From Alistipes sp. (GTDB taxonomy: Bacteria > Bacteroidota > Bacteroidia > Bacteroidales > Rikenellaceae): DNA of 7,138 bases. A model generated the notes under the pieces. That model did no database searches. It was not told the DNA's origin and saw only the letters and a program-made list of their open reading frames with translations. Position numbers and translations under genes: made by a program. This document shows, one piece after another, positions 1-6,875 of the stretch (the first letter of the stretch is position 1; each line of letters starts with the position of its first letter). The stretch lies in the NCBI GenBank assembly GCA_017380275.1, contig JAFOEH010000035.1:1-7138 (forward strand). The letters are read 5' to 3'.

Positions 1-363
1 ACCCTGGAACGAGCCATCCTCACAGTTTGTGCCGTGCAACGCAGGCAGGATCACGTCTATCGTCGCCACTACGTCCGAGCCAAACATCGGCTTACGCACG
101 CGGTAGAGGTGGTTGTCGCCATAGATGGGACGCAGATAGACCTGCTCGCACTTCGCCAGCAGACTATCCATATCCTTGTAGTTCTGGCTCTGGCGCAGCC
201 CCTCGCCCGTGTACCAGTGGCCCTGCTTGGTGATATATATCGGGGTTATGTCGTACTTTGCGGTGTCGATGGCCTCCATCGCCTGAATTGCTGTCAGCAC
301 CGAGATCTCGTTCTCGACCGAGCGGCCGCCGAAGATTACGCCAACGTTGATTTTCGTCTTCAT
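1..363 (-). CDS. ddl: D-alanine--D-alanine ligase, N-terminal part (cut by window edge)
   Basis: This is the first 121 codons of an ATP-grasp D-Ala-D-Ala ligase, which makes the terminal dipeptide of the peptidoglycan stem in the cytoplasm. The start MKTKINVGVIFGGRS carries the FGGxS signature at residues 11-15, followed by VENEIS (16-21). The HGxxGEDGxxQG motif appears as HGTNCEDGSFQG at residues 110-121, with Cys114 where many family members have Gly. The ATP-grasp core and the residues that decide between D-Ala and D-lactate or D-Ser as second substrate lie beyond base 1, so specificity cannot be read. The ATG at 363-361 is chosen because the family motifs begin right after it. It follows the MurF-like gene after 22 nt of AT-rich spacer with no clear Shine-Dalgarno site, and is probably the last of three co-transcribed genes seen here. 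The family is secure. Whether this is the housekeeping Ddl or an accessory copy is not known. Confidence 0.9.
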   Translation of the reverse strand, partial: MKTKINVGVIFGGRSVENEISVLTAIQAMEAIDTAKYDITPIYITKQGHWYTGEGLRQSQNYKDMDSLLAKCEQVYLRPIYGDNHLYRVRKPMFGSDVVATIDVILPALHGTNCEDGSFQG

Positions 364-385
364 ATTTTAAGTTTGTTTATCGTTT

Positions 386-1942
386 CTATTTGAATGAGTC
401 GGGCAGGTCGTTTTCATACAGCACCACATCGCCTCCGCGCATCAAAGCCGAGAGTCGCGCCGAAGCCTCGGCGAATGAGTCGGCCTGAATAATCTGCTCC
501 TCGGCAAATGATGCCGAGCGAAGTCCCTCCAATATGGCCTCGCGGTTGGTGCGGTTCACCACCACGGCAATATCGGCCGATGCGGCTATCTGCTCGCCGA
601 GCGTGCGGTTGTTGCGGTATTGGCTCTCGCCCATCTCCACAAATCCGGGCGTAACCACTATGCGGCGTGCACCCTCGGGGCGACGGAAGCTGCCGAGTAC
701 CTCGAGTGCCATCGCAGCACCCTGCGGATTAGAGTTGTAGGCATCGTCGATAATCGTGATGCCTCCCGCCGTACGTTTTATGCTGAGTCGATGCTCAATC
801 TGCTCGATCTGTCGCATTGCGCGCTTCTGCAACGCCTCGCTAACCTTCAATTCATCGGCCACCGCCACCGCAGCCAGCAGGTTGAGTATGTTGCCGCGTC
901 CTGCGAGGTGGGTTGCATACCCCTCGCGCACATCATCGTTGTGGCGTATCGAGAAGGTGGTCTGCGTGGGTGTGTAGTCGATCTGCTCGGCACGGTAGTC
1001 GGCCTTAGCGTCAACGCCGTAACTTATTATGCGGCAGTCGTATTTCGCGCTGTTGCGAGCAATAGGCTCCGAATCGAGATTTACTACTCCTATGCCGTTA
1101 GGTCCTAACGCCTCGATAAGCTCGAACTTTGTCCTGAGAACATTCTCCACACTGCTGAATGTCTCGAGGTGCATCTCTCCAACGGCCGTCACCACACCGA
1201 TTGAGGGGTGTACCAGGTCGCAAATCTCCTTGATGTCGCCCACCTGCTTGGCTCCCATCTCAACGATAAAGACCTGATGGTGAGGCTTCAACTGCTCGCG
1301 GATGGTGCGGATCACTCCCAGCGTGGTGTTGAAATTTCCCGGAGTCATCACCACGTTGTATCGCTCGGAGAGTATGCGGTAGAGGTAGTGCTTGGTCGAA
1401 GTCTTGCCAAAGCTGCCCGTAACTCCGATAATCTTCAGGTCGGGCATCGAGCAGAGGATTCGCTTCGCATCGTTGTAATACCAGCGCGAGATGGCTGCCT
1501 CCAAAGGCTTGTTCACCATATTTGCCGCGAGCATTACAATGGGTATCACCAGCAGCGCCAGCGCCACCACATACATATACTTCGGCAGATAAATCGCCGC
1601 CACTGCGACCACCGCCGCCGTCAGCAGCGCTGCCGTGAGCAGCAGGCGTTTTACGCGCATCGTATATACAACAGGCTTCTTATATACTGTTCGGAACTCT
1701 CTCCACGCCATCACGCCCATAAAGACCGCCGAGAAACCCCAGAAAACAGGATTCCCCACCGCTCCCAGCACCGCCAGCACGGCAATAACGCCCGCTCGAA
1801 GGAACTTATGTCCCGTTCGGAACCAACGGCCGTATCGCTCCACGCGATACGAGTTGTGCTGGAACATATGCACATCGTAGCGCACCACAGCTGCCCACAG
1901 CGCGATGTACAGAGGCCAAAATATAAGATTCTCAGTCAGCAT
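386..1942 (-). CDS. Membrane-anchored Mur ligase of the MurF type (UDP-MurNAc-tripeptide--D-Ala-D-Ala ligase-like)
   Basis: A 518-residue protein joining an unusual hydrophobic N-terminus to a Mur ligase core. Four or five likely membrane segments lie at about residues 6-20, 50-63, 65-80, 99-119 and 122-141. The ATP-binding loop GVTGSFGKTSTK is at 173-184, followed by NFNTTLGV (203-210), EMGAKQVGDI (228-237), a TKFEL stretch whose Lys272 may be the carbamylated lysine, HRLSIK (384-389), DDAYNSNP (399-406), PGFVEMGES (432-440) and YENDLPDSF (509-517). These motifs fit MurF, which adds D-Ala-D-Ala to the UDP-MurNAc-tripeptide. Ordinary MurF is soluble and has a UDP-MurNAc-binding N-domain of roughly 80 residues. 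Here the membrane region seems to take that place, so the acceptor may differ, perhaps being membrane-bound. The start lies 3 nt after the hydrolase stop, implying translational coupling, and ddl follows. The Mur ligase family is certain; the exact substrate is inferred. Confidence 0.88.
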   Translation of the reverse strand: MLTENLIFWPLYIALWAAVVRYDVHMFQHNSYRVERYGRWFRTGHKFLRAGVIAVLAVLGAVGNPVFWGFSAVFMGVMAWREFRTVYKKPVVYTMRVKRLLLTAALLTAAVVAVAAIYLPKYMYVVALALLVIPIVMLAANMVNKPLEAAISRWYYNDAKRILCSMPDLKIIGVTGSFGKTSTKHYLYRILSERYNVVMTPGNFNTTLGVIRTIREQLKPHHQVFIVEMGAKQVGDIKEICDLVHPSIGVVTAVGEMHLETFSSVENVLRTKFELIEALGPNGIGVVNLDSEPIARNSAKYDCRIISYGVDAKADYRAEQIDYTPTQTTFSIRHNDDVREGYATHLAGRGNILNLLAAVAVADELKVSEALQKRAMRQIEQIEHRLSIKRTAGGITIIDDAYNSNPQGAAMALEVLGSFRRPEGARRIVVTPGFVEMGESQYRNNRTLGEQIAASADIAVVVNRTNREAILEGLRSASFAEEQIIQADSFAEASARLSALMRGGDVVLYENDLPDSFK

Positions 1943-1945
1943 ATC

Positions 1946-2719
1946 CTATCGTTTCATCTCCTTGCCCAAAAAACTCTCCACCACGCGCAGGAACAGAGGC
2001 GTATTCTCCAGGAACGAGAAGTGCCCCGCGCCCGTCACCGTTACCAATCCTGCATCGGGAATCAGCTGCTCCATACGCTTCGCATCCGCGAGCGGTGTTG
2101 CCGTATCTCGCTCGCCCCAGAAGAGGAGCGTCGGTGCTTTAATCTTAGGCATCAGGTGGCACAAATCTTCGTTCACAACCTTCGACAATATGGCGCGCAT
2201 CATCGGCGAGGCCTGCGAGTAATCCGATGATCCGGCCTTCGCCCTTCGCTCGTTGATTATCTTCTCGGCACGCTCGCGTCCCACCAGCAGCGGCAGCAGA
2301 TGCTTCAATAGCTTGAAGGTATATACCTTGCGGTAGTAGTTGAGGCTACGCTTGGGTTTCACACCTGCGGCATCAACCAAAATCACCTTTCTCACCCTGT
2401 TGCGCGATGCAAATACAATTGACACTCGTCCGCCGAAGGAGTGGCCAATGAGGATTGGTTCCTCCACACCCCCGCTCTTGGCAAGGGCCTCAATCGAGCG
2501 TGTGTACTCCTCTACGCCCCACACATCCTTTGGCTCGTCGCTCTGGCCGAAGCCCGCGAAATCGACGGTCAGCACACGGAAATGTGCCTCCAGAAAAGGA
2601 CGTATTGCCTTGAAAGTCTCGGTATTACACCCCCAGCCGTGGAGCAACAGCACAGCCTGCCCCTCGCCACAATCCGTGTAGTGGAGCCGCGTGCCATCGT
2701 ATGTGAAGAATTTATCCAT
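1946..2719 (-). CDS. Alpha/beta hydrolase
   Basis: A 257-residue alpha/beta-hydrolase-fold protein with a full catalytic set. The oxyanion-hole motif HGWG is at residues 27-30, the nucleophile elbow GHSFGG at 92-97 (Ser94), the likely acid is Asp205 in GERDTATPL, and the catalytic His233 is in GAGHFSFLE. The lid or cap region is about residues 118-190. There is no signal peptide, so it should act in the cytoplasm. The length is normal for the family. It is the first gene of the downstream operon and ends 3 nt before the MurF-like gene, so it is probably translated in step with it. Such folds include esterases, peptidases, lactonases and C-C hydrolases, and sequence alone does not reveal the substrate. 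The neighbours suggest a role in cell-wall precursor metabolism, for example hydrolysing an ester or amide in a D-Ala-containing intermediate, but that is speculation. Confidence 0.88.
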   Translation of the reverse strand: MDKFFTYDGTRLHYTDCGEGQAVLLLHGWGCNTETFKAIRPFLEAHFRVLTVDFAGFGQSDEPKDVWGVEEYTRSIEALAKSGGVEEPILIGHSFGGRVSIVFASRNRVRKVILVDAAGVKPKRSLNYYRKVYTFKLLKHLLPLLVGRERAEKIINERRAKAGSSDYSQASPMMRAILSKVVNEDLCHLMPKIKAPTLLFWGERDTATPLADAKRMEQLIPDAGLVTVTGAGHFSFLENTPLFLRVVESFLGKEMKR

Positions 2720-2731
2720 AGTTTCAATCTA

Positions 2732-2739
2732 CAAATTTA
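2732..2739 (-). promoter_or_regulatory. Possible -7 element of a Bacteroidetes promoter for the hydrolase/MurF-like/ddl operon
   Basis: Read on the minus strand this is TAAATTTG, matching the Bacteroidetes -7 consensus TAnnTTTG, just upstream of the hydrolase ATG. No TTTG is found 19-21 nt further upstream. The spacing would also leave a 5' leader of only about five nt. An A8 tract (minus strand) lies directly upstream at 2742-2749. A promoter somewhere in 2720-2780 is expected because a terminator separates this operon from the aromatic one, but this particular element is weak. Confidence 0.3.
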
Positions 2740-2780
2740 ACTTTTTTTTCGTCAATCGCGATAATTATTCCCTAAATAAA

Positions 2781-2808
2781 CAAAAAGACCGACCACAAAG
2801 GTCGGTCC
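2781..2808 (-). terminator. Rho-independent terminator of the aromatic amino acid operon
   Basis: A perfect 8-bp stem: GACCGACC at 2787-2794 and GGTCGGTC at 2800-2807, with a 5-nt loop. On the minus strand it is followed directly by TTTTTG (2786-2781). It lies about 18 nt past the DAHPS-CM stop codon. The U-tract is present only in the minus-strand reading, so it ends the aromatic operon and separates it from the hydrolase operon downstream. Confidence 0.92.
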
Positions 2809-2825
2809 AATCAAATAATTAAATT

Positions 2826-3896
2826 CTAATGATTCATTATCTCGTTTTGCCGATTGATGCTCTCGACGTGTATCGCCTCCAGCACCGTGCGCACAAACTC
2901 CTCACTCAGGCCCATACGGCGCGTGATGGTGAGCATCCGACGGCAGATATCCTCCCAGCGGTTACTCTGCAGTATTGCCACATTGTTCGCTTTCTTGATC
3001 TCTCCTATTTTGTCGCTGGTGTGCATACGGCGATTCAGCAGATCGAAGATCTCGGCGTCAATCTGATCAATCTGGCGGCGGCAGATGTTGAGCTCGTCAT
3101 TGAATTCGGGGTCATCGGCCGTCTTCGCACGCCACATAATATTGTCAATCATCGTGATGCAGTCCTGCGGTGTCACCTGCTGTGCTGCGTCACTCCACGC
3201 CTTGTCGGGCGTGATGTGGCTCTCGATCATCATTCCGTCGAAGCAGAGGTCGGCAGCCTGCTGCGCAATACCCTGCAACAGAGGTCGGCAGCCGCAGATG
3301 TGCGACGGGTCGCAGATCATCATCATATCGGGGAAGTGGCTGCGCATCTCGAAGATCATATGCCACATCGGCGGATTGCGATATTTGCTATCGCCAAAGT
3401 ATGCGAAACCGCGATGGATAAGTCCGATATTTTCGCGGGGAATACCCTCGTTCAGTAGGCGATTCACCGCGCCCACCCACAGGCCGGTGTCGGGTGTCAT
3501 CGGGTTTTTCACCAGCACCGTAATATCCTTGTTGTCGTGCAGCGTCTCGGCAATCTCCTGTACGGCAAAGGGCGATACGGTCGTGCGCGCACCAATCCAC
3601 AGAATGTCAACGCCGTGCTTGAGTGCCAGCTGAACGTGTGCCTTATTGGCCACCTCGACCGCCACGGGCAGCCCCGTAGCCTGCTTCACCTCGTTGAGCC
3701 AGTCGAGTGCCGGCTCGCCGATACCTTCAAAAGTTCCAGGGTTTGTTCGGGGTTTCCATACGCCTGCGCGAATCACATCAACCTTTCCCGAGCGAGCGAG
3801 CTGGCTCGCGGTTTCGATTGTCTGTTCGCGGGTCTCGGCGGCGCAGGGGCCCGATATGATTAGGGGACGTTTCTCCCCAAGAATAAACTTTCCCAT
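2826..3896 (-). CDS. Bifunctional DAHP synthase (type I-beta) / chorismate mutase (AroQ)
   Basis: A 356-residue fusion enzyme. The N-terminal DAHP synthase (about 1-260) condenses phosphoenolpyruvate and erythrose-4-phosphate in the first shikimate step. Visible motifs are GPCA (16-19), KPRTNPGTFEG (48-58), WIGART (100-105), VKNP (129-132), HRGF (161-164) and DPSH (196-199). Likely metal ligands are Cys18, His199, Glu225 and Asp236; the His-Glu-Asp spacing of 26 and 11 residues fits type I-beta enzymes. The C-terminal AroQ chorismate mutase (about 265-356) turns chorismate into prephenate. Arg273, Arg290 and Lys301 align with the E. coli active-site residues Arg11, Arg28 and Lys39. This domain order is known from Porphyromonas and Prevotella enzymes, where prephenate feeds back on DAHP synthase through the mutase domain; the same control is likely here. 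It is the last gene of the operon, 45 nt after tyrA, and is followed by a terminator. Confidence 0.95.
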   Translation of the reverse strand: MGKFILGEKRPLIISGPCAAETREQTIETASQLARSGKVDVIRAGVWKPRTNPGTFEGIGEPALDWLNEVKQATGLPVAVEVANKAHVQLALKHGVDILWIGARTTVSPFAVQEIAETLHDNKDITVLVKNPMTPDTGLWVGAVNRLLNEGIPRENIGLIHRGFAYFGDSKYRNPPMWHMIFEMRSHFPDMMMICDPSHICGCRPLLQGIAQQAADLCFDGMMIESHITPDKAWSDAAQQVTPQDCITMIDNIMWRAKTADDPEFNDELNICRRQIDQIDAEIFDLLNRRMHTSDKIGEIKKANNVAILQSNRWEDICRRMLTITRRMGLSEEFVRTVLEAIHVESINRQNEIMNH

Positions 3897-3914
3897 CTTT
3901 TCCTAACAATTAAG

Positions 3915-3938
3915 TTTTCCGTCGCGGACGGCGGAAAA
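3915..3938 (-). other. Intercistronic hairpin between tyrA and the DAHPS-CM gene
   Basis: TTTTCCG at 3915-3921 pairs with CGGAAAA at 3932-3938, giving a 7-bp stem around a 10-nt loop. An alternative inner stem pairs CCGTC (3919-3923) with GACGG (3927-3931). On the minus strand no U-tract follows, so it does not look like an intrinsic terminator. It occupies most of the 45-nt gap and may act in mRNA stability, processing or initiation of the next gene. The function is unproven. Confidence 0.5.
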
Positions 3939-3941
3939 GGG

Positions 3942-4784
3942 TTACTTCAAAATATCTCTAATCTTGTTGGCTCGTTGCATCGCCTCGATTAGTCCTTCGC
4001 GGTCGTCGCGTTCGAGCATACGGCGCAGAATCTGTAGCTGGTGGATATGTTCGCGCAGAACATCCAGCACGTTGTACTTGTTCTCCAGAAAGATTGGAGC
4101 CCACGTCTGCGGCAGCGACTTAGCGAGTCGCACCGTACTCTCGAAACCTCCGCCCGCAAGGTCGAAGATATGCTCCTCCTCGCGCTCCTTCTCCAGCACG
4201 GTGAGCGCCAGAGCGAACGAAGTGATGTGCGAGATGTGCGAAACGTAGGCGCAATGCATATCCTGCTCCTCGGCCGACATATAACGTATCGGCATTCCCA
4301 ATCGCTCGTAAATCTCCCTGACTCGCTGCAGGGCATCATCGTCGGAGCGTTCGCTCTCGCAGATTACCACCGTTCGTCCCTCAAAGGCGCCGTGTACGGC
4401 AGCATCGGGACCGCTATTCTCCGTACCCCACATCGGGTGCGTAGCGACCAGTCGGCCACGGTTGGGGTGCATCTGCGTGATTTCGCACAGCTCCTGCTTT
4501 GTCGAGCCCATATCCATCAAAACCTGGTCGGGTCGGATGCGATTCAGGATTTTGGTCGCCATCGTGGGCAGCGTATCCACGGGCGTTGCCAGAACGATGA
4601 GGTCGCTTGTCTCCAATGCCTCGTCCATCGTCACTATGGCATCGACCAAACCCAATTCGAGGGCGCGTCGGGCACTCTTTTCAGAGTGCTCGATGCCCAT
4701 AACGTAGCTGCTCAAAGCCTTGTCCTTCAGACTCAGGGCCATCGAGCCGCCTATCAATCCCAGACCTATGATGGTTGTCTTCAT
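3942..4784 (-). CDS. tyrA: Prephenate dehydrogenase
   Basis: A 280-residue TyrA-family enzyme that oxidatively decarboxylates prephenate to 4-hydroxyphenylpyruvate on the tyrosine branch. The N-terminal Rossmann domain has GLGLIGGS (7-14) and an acidic residue at the end of the second strand (GIEHS, 30-34), which suggests NAD+ rather than NADP+. DMGSTK is at 91-96. The catalytic motif HPMWGTENSGP is at 116-126 with His116, and Arg219 in FESTVRLAKS lies 103 residues later, the same spacing as the His147/Arg250 pair of Aquifex aeolicus prephenate dehydrogenase. The all-helical C-terminal domain contains SHISH (182-186). The protein ends without room for an ACT domain, so direct tyrosine feedback through ACT is unlikely. 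The start lies 3 nt after the aminotransferase stop, implying translational coupling. Arogenate as an alternative substrate cannot be excluded from sequence. Confidence 0.94.
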   Translation of the reverse strand: MKTTIIGLGLIGGSMALSLKDKALSSYVMGIEHSEKSARRALELGLVDAIVTMDEALETSDLIVLATPVDTLPTMATKILNRIRPDQVLMDMGSTKQELCEITQMHPNRGRLVATHPMWGTENSGPDAAVHGAFEGRTVVICESERSDDDALQRVREIYERLGMPIRYMSAEEQDMHCAYVSHISHITSFALALTVLEKEREEEHIFDLAGGGFESTVRLAKSLPQTWAPIFLENKYNVLDVLREHIHQLQILRRMLERDDREGLIEAMQRANKIRDILK

Positions 4785-4787
4785 CTC

Positions 4788-5966
4788 CTACTTGTTGAAT
4801 CGAGCCTTTACGCGCTCAGCAGCCTCAGCCAGACGCTCGGCGGGCATACAGAGCGAGATGCGGATATACTTCGTACCCTCCGAGCCGAAGATACCGCCCG
4901 GTGTTACGAATACGTCGCACTCGGCCAGCACCTTATCCGAGAATGCGAAGCAATCGCCCTCGAAATCCTTCGGCATAGCTGCCCATACGAACAGACCAGC
5001 CTGGCCCTTCACATAGTCGCAACCAAGCGCATCCAGAAGCGCATAGCCATTCTTCTCGCGCTCGTAGTATGTTGCGTTCAACTCGTCAAACCACTCGTTG
5101 CCCAGCGCCAAAGCCTCGGCCGCAGCAGCCTGAACGGGGTAGAACATACCCGAATCCATATTTGACTTAAAGCGCAGAATGTCGCTGATGATGTCGGCAC
5201 GACCAGCCACAACACCCACACGCCAGCCGGCCATTGAGTGGCCCTTACTTGTTGAGTTCATCTCGATAGCTACATCCTTTGCGCCCTCGATTGAAAGGAT
5301 TGAGAGCTGGAGGTTGTTACGCACGAAGCTGTAGGGGTTGTCGTGTACCAGAAGGATATTGTGCTTGCCAGCGAAGGCCACCAACTTCTCGAAGAGCTCA
5401 ACGGTGGGGTGTGTTCCCGTCGGCATATTGGGGTAGTTGACGAACATCAGCTTAACCTTCGACAAATCCTCCTTCTCGATCTCCTCGAAATCGGGGTAGA
5501 AGCCATTCTCGGCATTGAGGCGATACTCCAGAACCTCACCTCCAGAGAGTGTTACCGCAGCGCGATAGGTGGGGTAGCCGGGGTTGGGAACCAACACCTT
5601 GTCGCCCGCATCCAAAAAGGCCATACAGATGTGCATAATACCCTCCTTCGAGCCCAGCAGCGGCAATACCTCTGTCTTGGGGTCGAGCTTCACGTTGTAC
5701 CACTTCTCATACCAATCGGCATAAGCCTTGCGCAGCAGCTCGCTACCGTTGTAGGGCTGATAAGCGTGAACATCGGGACGCTGGGCCTCCTTTGCCAAGC
5801 GGTCGATTACTGCCTGTGCGGGGGGCATATCGGGGCTACCGATGCCGAGTGAGATGATGTCGCGGCCTGCCTTGCGCAGCTCTGCGATCTCACGGTTCTT
5901 CTTCGAAAAGTAATACTCCTTAATGCTATCCATACGGTGCGAAGGGGCGATCTCTACCTTTGCCAT
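4788..5966 (-). CDS. PLP-dependent class I/II aminotransferase, probably aromatic
   Basis: A 392-residue fold-type I aminotransferase. Typical landmarks are GIGSPDMPP (41-49), the NYPNMPTG motif (177-184, Asn180), HDNPY (208-212, Asp209 contacting the PLP pyridine nitrogen), the Schiff-base lysine Lys241 in STSKGHSMAGWR (238-249) and the substrate carboxylate-binding Arg369 in KYIRIS. The overall style resembles the aspartate / LL-diaminopimelate aminotransferase group, and database annotation of such proteins is often only generic. Its position between pheA and tyrA strongly suggests that it transaminates phenylpyruvate and 4-hydroxyphenylpyruvate with an amino donor such as glutamate, completing Phe and Tyr synthesis. 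Substrate choice cannot be read from the motifs, and a wider role is possible. It is separated from pheA by 51 AT-rich nt in which I found no terminator or convincing promoter. Confidence 0.9.
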   Translation of the reverse strand: MAKVEIAPSHRMDSIKEYYFSKKNREIAELRKAGRDIISLGIGSPDMPPAQAVIDRLAKEAQRPDVHAYQPYNGSELLRKAYADWYEKWYNVKLDPKTEVLPLLGSKEGIMHICMAFLDAGDKVLVPNPGYPTYRAAVTLSGGEVLEYRLNAENGFYPDFEEIEKEDLSKVKLMFVNYPNMPTGTHPTVELFEKLVAFAGKHNILLVHDNPYSFVRNNLQLSILSIEGAKDVAIEMNSTSKGHSMAGWRVGVVAGRADIISDILRFKSNMDSGMFYPVQAAAAEALALGNEWFDELNATYYEREKNGYALLDALGCDYVKGQAGLFVWAAMPKDFEGDCFAFSDKVLAECDVFVTPGGIFGSEGTKYIRISLCMPAERLAEAAERVKARFNK

Positions 5967-6017
5967 AATTTTGTTGGTTTTAATTGTTATTATTCTTTAA
6001 TCTTGTCTTCTATTACT

Positions 6018-6827
6018 CTATTTGCCGCTGCAATATACGCCGTAGACGTGTATCTCTTCGGTTACGGCTTGCAGCCTATTCAGGTTGCGAATATAATCAT
6101 CCAGGCACGAAAATTCCAAATCAATATGGAACAAATAGTGCCACGGCTCGCTCGGAATCGGGTAAGATTGCAATTTTGACAGATTTATACCGCTCAAACA
6201 GTTCAAAGCCTTGAGTAGCGAGCCCTCCTTGTGGTCAGTCTTGAAGTAGAGCGATGCCTTGTTGGCCGCGGGGTCGATGTTGTGGTCGTAGCGCTTGAGC
6301 ACCATAAAACGGGTGTAGTTGCTCTTTATTGTATTGATCTCGGGCGCTACAATCTTCAACCCGAAAATCTCGGCCGCAAGCTCACTTGCTATGGCTGCCG
6401 TGTGGCGCAGACCTCGCTCGGCAATATGTCGGGCGCTGAGGGCGGTATCTTCGCTCTCGACGAGCTTCCACGAGTGTTCGTCCAGGTAATCGACGCACTG
6501 CAACAGCGCCATCGAGTGCGACTCCACCTCCTCGATATCCTCCAACTCCACATCGGGCAGCACCATCAGATTCTGTTTGATGGGGAGATATATCTCGCCC
6601 GCCACCTGCAGATTCTCATCCTGCAGGATGCTGTAATTGGGTATAATCGAGCCTGCTATTGAGTTCTCGATTGCCATAAGTCCGCGGTTGGCTTCGCCTC
6701 GTTTGACGGCCGTGGCCACGGCGCGGAACGTGTCGCAGGGGAGAATCTCCATATCGGAGCCGAAATATTGGTTTGCGGCAATGTGATGGAAACTACCTTC
6801 GTATCCCTGTATTGCAACTCTCATCAT
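6018..6827 (-). CDS. pheA: Prephenate dehydratase with C-terminal ACT domain
   Basis: A 269-residue monofunctional prephenate dehydratase, which decarboxylates and dehydrates prephenate to phenylpyruvate on the phenylalanine branch. The catalytic domain (about 1-180) shows GYEGSFHH (8-15), ENSIAGS (54-60), ESH (102-104) and the hallmark NYTRF (170-174) with catalytic Thr172. The C-terminal ACT domain (about 190-266) carries GSLLKAL (202-208), close to the GALL motif. The usual ESRP phenylalanine-binding motif reads QSYP (220-223), so allosteric control may be altered. There is no chorismate mutase domain, which fits the mutase being fused to DAHP synthase in the last gene. Tandem ATG codons (6827-6822) make the exact start ambiguous by one residue. 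It is the first structural gene of the operon and begins 14 nt after the attenuator's U-tract, so the leader should directly gate its expression. Confidence 0.95.
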   Translation of the reverse strand: MMRVAIQGYEGSFHHIAANQYFGSDMEILPCDTFRAVATAVKRGEANRGLMAIENSIAGSIIPNYSILQDENLQVAGEIYLPIKQNLMVLPDVELEDIEEVESHSMALLQCVDYLDEHSWKLVESEDTALSARHIAERGLRHTAAIASELAAEIFGLKIVAPEINTIKSNYTRFMVLKRYDHNIDPAANKASLYFKTDHKEGSLLKALNCLSGINLSKLQSYPIPSEPWHYLFHIDLEFSCLDDYIRNLNRLQAVTEEIHVYGVYCSGK

Positions 6828-6841
6828 ATAATCAACCTAAC

Positions 6842-6875
6842 AAAAAGTCCTGACAACGCTTGGCGTGGTCAGGAC
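6842..6875 (-). terminator. Attenuator terminator in the pheA leader
   Basis: GTCCTGAC (6847-6854) and GTCAGGAC (6868-6875) form a perfect 8-bp stem. It is extended inside by ACGC/GCGT (6856-6859 with 6863-6866) around a 3-nt loop, interrupted by one A-G mismatch. On the minus strand it is followed at once by TTTTT (6846-6842), the classical intrinsic terminator layout. Its location after the leader peptide and 14 nt before the pheA start marks it as a conditional terminator rather than the end of the upstream gene, since the promoter lies between them. Confidence 0.92.

Noticed and set aside
1208..2230. Long open frame of 340 codons on the plus strand, antisense to the MurF-like ligase and the hydrolase
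   Set aside because: It spans two well-supported minus-strand genes with full family motifs and is rich in His, Arg and Gln with no recognisable domain. It is a by-product of codon bias on the other strand.
2751..2756. TTGAC-like -35 box upstream of the hydrolase on the minus strand
   Set aside because: Bacteroidetes primary sigma factors do not use the TTGACA/TATAAT pattern, and no TATAAT-like box sits at the right distance.
4041..5165. Long open frame of 374 codons on the plus strand, antisense to tyrA and the aminotransferase
   Set aside because: It has low-complexity His/Arg/Gln/Leu-rich composition and no motifs, and it crosses the junction of two clear minus-strand genes.
5967..6017. 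Possible internal promoter in the AT-rich gap between pheA and the aminotransferase
   Set aside because: No TAnnTTTG element with a TTTG at 19-21 nt is present. AT-richness alone is normal for Bacteroidetes gaps.
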